The translations under genes and the position numbers were made by a program. DNA of 5,165 nt from JASFEQ01 sp050122535 (GTDB lineage: Bacteria; Desulfobacterota; DSM-4660; Desulfatiglandales; HGW-15), in assembly GCA_050122535.1 (NCBI GenBank), contig JASFIT010000350.1:1-5165 (forward strand), in the 5' to 3' direction. This document shows, piece after piece, positions 1 through 4,000 of this stretch; within the stretch, counting starts at the first letter, position 1, and each line of letters starts with the position of its first letter. Under the pieces are notes generated by a model. The model was not told the DNA's origin. It worked only from the letters and a program-made list of their open reading frames with translations, and ran no database searches.

Positions 1-1
1 G

Positions 2-520
2 GAGAAATTACTCGCAGATCTCAGGGAAATTTACATGCCGAAAGCTCCCACTATTGAAGTGGTGAATATCAAGCGGGTTTTGGAGAGGGTCTATTCCCTG
101 GTGAAGGATGAGTGCGCAAAGAAGAATATCCGCACTGAAGTAATGATAGACGAAAAGGGGTTCCTGGTGAGCTGGGACCCCAGCAAGTTAGAACAAGTAT
201 TTTTGAATGTTATCAAGAATTCCATAGAGGCTATGGGAAGCGGGGGAAACCTTTCAATCCGAGGCAAGCTATCTGGCGACAAGGTGGAAATTAGCATAGA
301 CGATGATGGTTGCGGTATACCAAAAGAGCATATGGACAAGGTTCTGGATTGCTTTTTTACCACGAAAAGCTATGGGACAGGGCTCGGCCTCTGTATCTCA
401 AAGAAATTTATTGAAGAGTATGACGGCAGTTCATTGTCTGTGAAAAGTGAGGAAGGCAAGGGAACGACTGTCAATGTAACCCTGACTCTTCATAGTGGAG
501 AGGTCCTGAACCCTTTATAA
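2..520 (+). CDS. Sensor histidine kinase, C-terminal HATPase domain (5' truncated by window edge)
   Basis: The frame is open from base 2 to the TAA at 518-520, giving 172 visible residues; the ATG at 35 is internal, not the start. The visible part is the linker after the dimerisation/phosphoacceptor helices, then a complete GHKL-type ATP-binding domain. Counting from base 2, the N-box is around residues 64-78 (EQVFLNVIKNSIEAM), the G1 box at 100-107 (DDDGCGIP), the F-box at 116-122 (DCFFTTK) and the G2 box at 125-130 (GTGLGL), followed by the usual GKGTTV strand. The family autophosphorylates a histidine from ATP and passes the phosphate to a response regulator. The His-containing segment and any sensor or membrane domain lie upstream, so the signal sensed is unknown. 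The spacing resembles NtrB/AtoS/PAS-type kinases. All nucleotide-binding boxes look intact. No response regulator follows; a partner would have to be upstream or elsewhere. Confidence 0.95.
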   Translation, partial: EKLLADLREIYMPKAPTIEVVNIKRVLERVYSLVKDECAKKNIRTEVMIDEKGFLVSWDPSKLEQVFLNVIKNSIEAMGSGGNLSIRGKLSGDKVEISIDDDGCGIPKEHMDKVLDCFFTTKSYGTGLGLCISKKFIEEYDGSSLSVKSEEGKGTTVNVTLTLHSGEVLNPL

Positions 521-532
521 ATTTGTAATTCC

Positions 533-562
533 TTGAGCACTATCTAATTTTAAAGCTAGAAT
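533..562 (+). promoter_or_regulatory. Candidate sigma70-type promoter upstream of the small ORF at 607
   Basis: A -35-like TTGAGC (533-538, 4/6 match) is followed after 18 bases by a -10-like TAGAAT (557-562, 5/6 match). It starts just past the kinase stop and would give a leader of roughly 35-40 bases before the ATG at 607. This is by-eye matching only; AT-rich intergenic DNA often yields such pairs. Confidence 0.35.
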
Positions 563-606
563 TTTGTCGGATCTATTTTCCCGTGTTCTACAGGAGGAAG
601 GTCGTG

Positions 607-834
607 ATGAAATGGCTTAGATTCATTAAGGGTGCCGGAGGATCCCCGGGTAGAGATAAACACAGAACTCACGAACCACCGGACAAGGCAACAAGGGACC
701 CCTGCGTTATGGAGGACCTCGTTTATCATTACGCGTCGATACCAGGCGATCTGGGGATCTACTCGGTCTGTAAAATGGACCATCATGAATCGTGCCGAAC
801 TGATGTAGGACTGAGGCTGGCCCGTGAACTTTAA
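607..834 (+). CDS. Hypothetical small protein, 75 aa, no family recognised
   Basis: I do not recognise this product. The ATG at 607 is preceded by a strong Shine-Dalgarno AGGAGG (592-597) with a 9-base spacer, and a candidate promoter lies just upstream. A GTG at 604 and another at 583 are in frame, but 583 lies upstream of the ribosome binding site and 604 is a weaker codon, so 607 is preferred. The product begins basic (MKWLRFIKG), has a Gly/Pro/charged stretch (about residues 10-30), then a segment with Cys at about 34, 57 and 64 and an acidic/His-rich patch (KMDHHESC). There is no signal peptide or membrane helix. The three cysteines and the His pair could bind a metal, but no known motif is matched. 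It could also be a remnant of a longer gene or chance. The reverse strand is also open here but has no ribosome binding site. Confidence 0.42.
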   Translation: MKWLRFIKGAGGSPGRDKHRTHEPPDKATRDPCVMEDLVYHYASIPGDLGIYSVCKMDHHESCRTDVGLRLAREL

Positions 835-876
835 GCTTACATTCGGGCATCCATCTGACCCCCGGCCCATTTCTAA

Positions 877-895
877 AAATGCAAGATTTGCATTT
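877..895. repeat. Perfect inverted repeat, 8-bp arms, 3-base spacer
   Basis: AAATGCAA (877-884) and TTGCATTT (888-895) are exact reverse complements separated by GAT. As RNA this is an 8-bp, rather AU-rich hairpin with a tight loop; as DNA it is a near-continuous 19-base palindrome of operator size. A run of six T (907-912) lies 11 bases further on, too far for a classical intrinsic terminator. Confidence 0.7.
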
Positions 896-913
896 GTAAG
901 GTACAGTTTTTTG

Positions 914-935
914 GAATTGCAGGTTTTGGCAATTC
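914..935. repeat. Perfect inverted repeat, 7-bp arms, 8-base loop
   Basis: GAATTGC (914-920) pairs exactly with GCAATTC (929-935) around the loop AGGTTTTG. It begins immediately after the T run that follows the 877-895 repeat. No T-tract follows, so it is not a standard terminator. Confidence 0.65.
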
Positions 936-962
936 GTCTTCACTTTTGGTGTCCAGGAAACG

Positions 963-977
963 ACGACTAGATGTCGT
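963..977. repeat. Short inverted repeat, 5-bp arms, 5-base loop
   Basis: ACGAC (963-967) pairs with GTCGT (973-977) around TAGAT. On its own it is unremarkable; it is listed because it is the third consecutive stem-loop in this stretch. Confidence 0.45.
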
Positions 978-1044
978 AGCCCTGCCCTCCTTTCCTTAGA
1001 GCTAGATGCGATTATTCTGGCACGATCCGGAAAGCCGATTTCTC

Positions 1045-1072
1045 TTGACAGTGAACATGGTTTCAGTTTAGT
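1045..1072 (+). promoter_or_regulatory. Candidate promoter for the GYD-gene leader transcript
   Basis: A perfect -35 hexamer TTGACA (1045-1050) is followed after 16 bases by TTTAGT (1067-1072, 4/6 match to the -10 consensus). Transcription from here would make a leader of about 300 bases before the GYD start codon. A second, weaker pair, TTTACA (1107-1112) and TATACC (1128-1133), has a short 15-base spacer. Confidence 0.35.
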
Positions 1073-1159
1073 TAAAGTCAGTTCACTCCTCACTAAATAG
1101 ATTAACTTTACAAGCATTGAGATAATCTATACCACAGCCTAACCTTCCGTCATTCCATT

Positions 1160-1178
1160 AACCTCCATTCAGGAGGTT
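1160..1178 (+). promoter_or_regulatory. Hairpin sequestering a Shine-Dalgarno sequence
   Basis: AACCTCC (1160-1166) is an exact complement of GGAGGTT (1172-1178) around the loop ATTCA, with a possible extra U-G pair outside. The 3' arm contains the AGGAGG (1171-1176) that serves the ATG at 1184, so folding would hide it. An alternative, weaker pairing, GAGG (1173-1176) with CCTC (1180-1183), hides the same bases. This arrangement is read directly from the sequence; regulation is inferred. Confidence 0.5.
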
Positions 1179-1183
1179 GCCTC

Positions 1184-1222
1184 ATGGAGACACACCTCAA
1201 AATGTGCCTACCTTGCTCCTGA
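1184..1222 (+). CDS. Possible 12-codon leader peptide (upstream ORF of the GYD gene)
   Basis: ATG at 1184 sits 7 bases after a full AGGAGG and reads METHLKMCLPCS before TGA at 1220-1222. Four of twelve residues contain sulfur (Met 1 and 7, Cys 8 and 11). The stop codon lies in the loop of a terminator-like hairpin (1209-1229), and codons 9-11 overlap its 5' arm, so a ribosome finishing this ORF would disturb the hairpin. That geometry, not the sequence itself, suggests a leader peptide. A TTG at 1177 opens a longer frame continuous with the GYD gene, but it directly abuts the Shine-Dalgarno and is a poor start. The ORF could be chance: a 12-codon frame is not evidence of coding on its own. 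Confidence 0.3.
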   Translation: METHLKMCLPCS

Positions 1223-1235
1223 CAGGGTATTTTTT
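1209..1235 (+). terminator. Terminator-like hairpin inside the GYD-gene leader (candidate attenuator)
   Basis: TACCTTG (1209-1215) pairs with CAGGGTA (1223-1229), 7 bp including one U-G pair, around a 7-base loop, and is followed immediately by six T (1230-1235). The stem is modest for an intrinsic terminator, but the T-tract placement is exact. It lies about 140 bases upstream of the GYD start, so if it works it would control read-through into that gene. Confidence 0.42.
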
Positions 1236-1273
1236 GCGCTGTTGGGAGCTCAAAGTGTACTCCCTCTTAACGC

Positions 1274-1313
1274 AAAGCCGAAAGCAAGGTTTTGATGGAA
1301 AGCCATGGTTTTT
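1274..1313 (+). other. Alternating complementary segments in the leader (mutually exclusive pairings)
   Basis: AAAGCC occurs at 1274-1279 and 1299-1304; GGTTTT occurs at 1288-1293 and 1307-1312. Each AAAGCC can pair with a GGTTTT (6 bp including one G-U), so the first GGTTTT can pair with either neighbour but not both at once. Alternating complementary segments are a hallmark of switching leaders, though these are short and AU-rich. Confidence 0.3.
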
Positions 1314-1320
1314 AAATGAT

Positions 1321-1354
1321 CTTCTAGGTACTGATCTATGGAAGTGCCTAGGGG
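1321..1354 (+). promoter_or_regulatory. Strong hairpin just upstream of the GYD ribosome binding site
   Basis: CTAGGTAC (1324-1331) pairs with GTGCCTAG (1344-1351) with one U-G pair, and the stem extends outward through two more U-G pairs to C1321-G1354, for 11 bp in all around a 12-base loop. It ends 9 bases before the AAGGAGGT at 1364 and leaves it free. It could stabilise the mRNA 5' end or be part of the switching leader. Confidence 0.45.
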
Positions 1355-1363
1355 GAGACGTGA

Positions 1364-1371
1364 AAGGAGGT
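1364..1371 (+). promoter_or_regulatory. Shine-Dalgarno deciding the GYD gene start
   Basis: AAGGAGGT is a full-length match to the 16S anti-Shine-Dalgarno, 6 bases before the ATG at 1378. The same frame is open upstream to 1177, so this site fixes the start at 1378 and excludes a 164-residue reading. Confidence 0.85.
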
Positions 1372-1377
1372 AACACA

Positions 1378-1671
1378 ATGCCGACCTATATGACCCTTAT
1401 CCGCTGGACCCAAAAAGGCGTAGAGAGTGTCAAAGAGGGCCCCGCACGGCTCGACATGGCCAAAGAGGCATTTAAGGCCGTGGGCGCAGAGTTAAAAGAG
1501 ATGTATTTGGTGATGGGCCAGTACGACATGGTAGTCATCGGTGAAGTACCGGACGACGAAACAGTAGCCAAACTATCTCTCGCTACTGGTGCACAGGGAA
1601 ACATTCGTACGGAGACGTTTCGGGCATTCACGGAAGATGAATATCGGAAGATCATTGCTGCCCTGCCCTGA
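1378..1671 (+). CDS. GYD domain-containing protein (97 aa)
   Basis: The product has the layout of the GYD family: an N-terminal strand (MPTYMTLIRWTQKG), a helix with the conserved basic/acidic pattern (about residues 15-35), the name-giving G-x-Y-D element at 47-50 (MGQYDMVVIGEVPDDE), and a second helix and strand ending in TETFRAFTEDEYRKII. Length is normal for these 90-110 residue, ferredoxin-like-fold proteins. No enzymatic role is established for the family and I do not assign one. There is no signal peptide or membrane helix, so it is cytoplasmic. The start is chosen from the strong Shine-Dalgarno and because homology-like sequence begins exactly at MPTYMTLI; the 67 codons upstream resemble nothing. 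The gene stands alone on its strand, with a long structured leader upstream and a convergent cyclase-like gene downstream. The leader suggests post-transcriptional control. Confidence 0.92.
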   Translation: MPTYMTLIRWTQKGVESVKEGPARLDMAKEAFKAVGAELKEMYLVMGQYDMVVIGEVPDDETVAKLSLATGAQGNIRTETFRAFTEDEYRKIIAALP

Positions 1672-1710
1672 ACAACTGCAAACCTCAACAATGTTGGAAA
1701 GCTTCGGTGG

Positions 1711-1737
1711 AAGGCAGGGTCATCACGGCCCTGCCTA
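1711..1737. terminator. GC-rich hairpin after the GYD gene (terminator-like, no T-tract)
   Basis: AGGCAGGG (1712-1719) is an exact complement of CCCTGCCT (1729-1736), with a possible T-G pair closing the loop. It lies 40 bases past the GYD stop, in the gap between convergent genes. No T run follows on either strand, so it may protect the 3' end or work with Rho rather than act as an intrinsic terminator. Confidence 0.45.
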
Positions 1738-1749
1738 CACACTAATGTC

Positions 1750-1767
1750 AAAAAATGAGATTATCTC
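1750..1767 (-). terminator. Weak terminator candidate for the minus-strand cyclase-like gene
   Basis: On the minus strand, GAGATAATCTC (1767-1757) is an 11-base perfect palindrome that can form a 4-bp stem with a 3-base loop, followed after one base by six T (complement of 1755-1750). It lies about 80 bases past the stop at 1850. The stem is short and weak; placement and T-tract are the main support. Confidence 0.3.
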
Positions 1768-1849
1768 TTCTCTAGATTGTAGACTTTGGCAAGAGCAATG
1801 CGCTCACGTGCTCAGAAAGGGATCACGATATATAGCACTTTGCCCGACC

Positions 1850-3604
1850 TCATTTCAGCCCTGCTCGCCGAAGATCGTCAAGGATGCCTTCGAGGGTTTT
1901 GGGGTCTTGGTGGTTCCGTGCGCTTACTGCATAACTCTCCAGGGTGAGTTTAGGGTCCAATGCTAGAGCCTTCTCCACATGCTTCCCAGCTTCATCCAAC
2001 TTGCCAATTCTCACATAAACGATAGCAGAACCAAAATGGCCCCAGGTTTGATGCGGGGCCCGGGCCAAGACATCCCCGAAGGTCTCCAGTGCCAAGTCGT
2101 ATTGTTGACTCTCCGTGTAAGCGCTGCCCAAGAAATGCGGATACCAGGCTGGATAATTGGGATGGAGACGCATGGCTTTCTTGAGAAGTTGGATGGCCTC
2201 TTGATATTTGCCAGTGTAGTAGTGGGTAACCGCCACCATAGCATGAACTTCAGCGTTGTTGGGCCCCAGGGCTAGGGCTTCTTCCCCGGTGGCGATACCC
2301 TCATCATACTGCCCTTGGGCCATCTGGATGATCCCCCACAAGGCCAACGAGTCCGGGTCAGAATCATCCGAGGCCAGGGCTCTTTGGCAAAGCTCAACTG
2401 AACGCATGAAAGATTCGGCCGGGGAATCCGTATATCCGAACCGGGCATCTTGGAAGTGCGTCACCGCTTTCAGGGCCAACGCATTGGCGTAATTGGGGTC
2501 TAGTTTTAAGGCCTGGTCCAGAAGCTCCCGTGCCTTGGCGTTATCCTCCTTGGTGTGCCGTTGAAAAAGGTCGTAGGCTTTGACGAAATAGCCCCAAGCA
2601 TCCAGGTTCACTGTTGACCTGTGGCGCACCCGGGCTTGCTCTCCGTCGGTCATCTGGACTTGCAGAGCAATCACAATATTCAGCGTTATCTCATCTTGCA
2701 TATCAAAAAGGTTATCGAGGTTGCGATCGTAGCGTTCAGCCCAGAGATGATGCCCGCTGGTGGCTTCAATGAGCTGGGCTGTGATACGCACCCTTTCGCC
2801 TGCCCTTTGGACACTACCCTCCAGCACGTAGCGAACTCCCAGCTCCCGCGCCACTTCCTGGATTTTAATTGCTCTACCCTTGAAACTGAAAGTTGAGTTA
2901 CGGGCGATGACGAACATCTGAGGGACCTTAGATAAGGCTGTGATGATATTTTCACTGATTCCGTCGGCCAGATATTCCTGCTCGGGATCACCACTCATGT
3001 TGACAAAGGGTAATACGGCTATTGATGGCTTATCAGGTAAAGGAAATTCCCGGCTGACTCCTGCTTCAGAGAGCCCACCCTCCATTTCTACTCGATATAC
3101 CCGAATTGGCTTCTTGATATTTTTAACTGACTGTTCTCCAAGGTATTCAAATTCCAATCCCAGTTTGCCTTCGACGTGGTCGAAGGCAGTTCCGGAGATA
3201 CAGACGCCTCCTCCCTCAGCGAGGCCTTCTATCCGAGCCGCAATGTTCACTCCGTCTCCATAAATCCGTTCGCCTTCCTCAACCACATCTCCAAGATTGA
3301 TCCCAATACGAAATTTCATCCTGCGGTTTTCAGGAAGCTCTGTGTTCTTGGCTTTAAGTTCCTTTTGGATTTCAACCGCGCACTCTACCGCATCCACCAC
3401 ACTCAAAAATTCAGCCAGTATGTTGTCTCCAGGGGAATCAACGACGCGACCACTGTAGTTTCTGATGAGCTCAGCTATCATCTCCCGGTAGGCCTCCAAA
3501 GTACGGACAGTCGCAAGCTCATCCTCTTCCATGAGCCGGCTGTAACCCTTGACATCCGCACTAAGAATAGCGCTTAGTTTTCGTTTGGCGCGCTTCTCCG
3601 TCAT
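1850..3604 (-). CDS. Class III cyclase-homology domain fused to TolB-like domain and TPR repeats (584 aa)
   Basis: Residues about 8-172 are a class III nucleotide cyclase homology domain: metal-binding Asp17 (SADVKGYS) and Asp60 (GDN), and transition-state Asn120 and Arg124 in GDGVNIAARIE. By motif alignment the purine-selecting Lys position is Asp56 (VVDSPGD) and the Asp/Thr position is Arg113 (ERIYGDG), so cAMP or cGMP synthesis should not be assumed. Residues about 193-295 are a TolB-like domain (PSIAVLPFVNMSGD... YVLEGSVQR... LWAERYDR). From about 340 to 570 lie TPR-type repeats with D-P-N-Y and G-x-Y-x-E-A signatures, probably a protein-binding surface. No signal peptide or membrane helix is visible, so the protein is probably soluble, unlike TolB itself. 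The start at 3604 has GGAGAG 8 bases upstream. The architecture is common in deltaproteobacteria and rhizobia and often annotated adenylate/guanylate cyclase. The gene is monocistronic, convergent with the GYD gene and divergent from the DUF362 gene. Confidence 0.93.
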   Translation of the reverse strand: MTEKRAKRKLSAILSADVKGYSRLMEEDELATVRTLEAYREMIAELIRNYSGRVVDSPGDNILAEFLSVVDAVECAVEIQKELKAKNTELPENRRMKFRIGINLGDVVEEGERIYGDGVNIAARIEGLAEGGGVCISGTAFDHVEGKLGLEFEYLGEQSVKNIKKPIRVYRVEMEGGLSEAGVSREFPLPDKPSIAVLPFVNMSGDPEQEYLADGISENIITALSKVPQMFVIARNSTFSFKGRAIKIQEVARELGVRYVLEGSVQRAGERVRITAQLIEATSGHHLWAERYDRNLDNLFDMQDEITLNIVIALQVQMTDGEQARVRHRSTVNLDAWGYFVKAYDLFQRHTKEDNAKARELLDQALKLDPNYANALALKAVTHFQDARFGYTDSPAESFMRSVELCQRALASDDSDPDSLALWGIIQMAQGQYDEGIATGEEALALGPNNAEVHAMVAVTHYYTGKYQEAIQLLKKAMRLHPNYPAWYPHFLGSAYTESQQYDLALETFGDVLARAPHQTWGHFGSAIVYVRIGKLDEAGKHVEKALALDPKLTLESYAVSARNHQDPKTLEGILDDLRRAGLK

Positions 3605-3628
3605 GGGATCAGCTCTCCAAATAAAATA

Positions 3629-3660
3629 GCCTCGAAGAGATGCAGGAATCCCTTGGAGGC
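3629..3660 (-). repeat. Imperfect hairpin in the 5' leader of the cyclase-like gene
   Basis: GCCTCGAAG (3629-3637) and CTTGGAGGC (3652-3660) form 8 of 9 pairs with one G-G mismatch around a 14-base loop. It lies 11 bases upstream of the cyclase gene's GGAGAG and could fold in its mRNA. On the plus strand it is followed by TTTAATAT, a poor terminator tract. Confidence 0.35.
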
Positions 3661-3858
3661 TTTAATATAGAAAGGTTCTGGTGACGCATCCCCGTAACTC
3701 ACTTCATAAGGCTAGGGTTATGTTATTGGGTTAATCTGTCGCCAGACTTATTGAGGGTTCAAAGGATAGCGTTTTTTGGGAAAAATGTCTATATATTGCA
3801 TGTATCTGAAATAATTGACAATTGTAGGCTATTGCTGTTTTTCTACACTTTTCAAAGC

Positions 3859-3887
3859 TTGAAATTTGCGAGTATAGCCATTGTAAT
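3859..3887 (+). promoter_or_regulatory. Sigma70-type promoter for the DUF362 gene
   Basis: TTGAAA (3859-3864, 5/6) and TGTAAT (3882-3887, 5/6) are separated by the optimal 17 bases in AT-rich DNA. This is the best promoter match in the window. Transcription would start near 3894, giving a leader of about 105 bases. The -10 is covered by a palindrome (3880-3894), implying repression if that site is bound. Confidence 0.5.
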
Positions 3888-3894
3888 CTACAAT
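3880..3894. promoter_or_regulatory. Palindrome overlapping the -10 element (operator candidate)
   Basis: ATTGTA (3880-3885) and TACAAT (3889-3894) are perfect inverted arms separated by ATC, centred on the -10 and transcription start of the DUF362 promoter. A related degenerate copy, ATTGTA-N3-TATTG, occurs 59 bases upstream (3821-3834). No regulator gene is nearby, and the regulator family cannot be named from this. Confidence 0.38.
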
Positions 3895-4000
3895 AGTATC
3901 TTTAGGTGGGCGGGTTTGGGTTGTGGCAAGAAATCGTAAATTTTCATCTCAAGCGTTCAACAGCAATATTTGATTCTCCTCTTAGAAGAAGGGAGAGGCG

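Larger units (their letters stand above)
835..1044. other. Gene-free stretch with clustered inverted repeats
   Basis: No credible coding region is seen on either strand between the small ORF and the GYD-gene promoter candidate. The reverse-strand open frame covering 707-1117 lacks a ribosome binding site, and its translation resembles no protein I know. What the stretch does contain is three perfect inverted repeats within about 100 bases (877-895, 914-935, 963-977), listed separately. They could be an untranslated structured RNA, operator sites or 3' structure of the upstream transcript. Confidence 0.5.
3605..4000. other. Divergent intergenic region (396 bases)
   Basis: This gap separates two divergent start codons and must carry both promoters. 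The half nearest the cyclase-like gene has no convincing minus-strand promoter: TATATT on the minus strand (3668-3663) lacks a recognisable -35. The half nearest the DUF362 gene is AT-rich and holds the promoter and palindrome listed separately. A 62-codon frame starting with TTG at 3751 lacks a ribosome binding site and is not called. Confidence 0.55.

Noticed and set aside
556..870. 104-codon minus-strand open frame opposite the small ORF
   Set aside because: It has an ATG but no Shine-Dalgarno, and the plus-strand ORF has both promoter and ribosome binding site. Some doubt remains.
707..1117. 136-codon minus-strand open frame
   Set aside because: No ATG start with a ribosome binding site, no recognisable protein, and it crosses three inverted repeats and a promoter candidate.
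1240..1310. c-di-GMP (GEMM-I) riboswitch, suggested by CGCAAAGCC at 1271-1279 after a GGGAG/CTCCC stem
   Set aside because: The 5' half of the GEMM core (GGCAAACC-like strand before the hairpin) and the conserved bases after GCC are absent, so only an isolated 9-mer matches. A covariance-model scan (Rfam RF01051) would settle it.
1177..1377. N-terminal extension of the GYD protein to a 164-residue product from TTG at 1177
   Set aside because: The TTG abuts the AGGAGG, so it cannot be used from it; a perfect Shine-Dalgarno and ATG occur at 1364-1380, where family-like sequence begins. The upstream codons resemble nothing.
1589..1966. 125-codon plus-strand frame across the GYD 3' end and the gap
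   Set aside because: It overlaps the GYD gene out of frame and the antisense of the cyclase-like gene; no ribosome binding site.
3815..3850. Perfect TTGACA at 3815-3820 as a -35 element
   Set aside because: No -10 match at 16-18 bases; the nearest TACACT is 23 bases away. The TTGAAA/TGTAAT pair downstream is better.
3751..3939. 62-codon plus-strand frame in the divergent intergenic region
   Set aside because: TTG start without a ribosome binding site; it spans the DUF362 promoter and palindrome.
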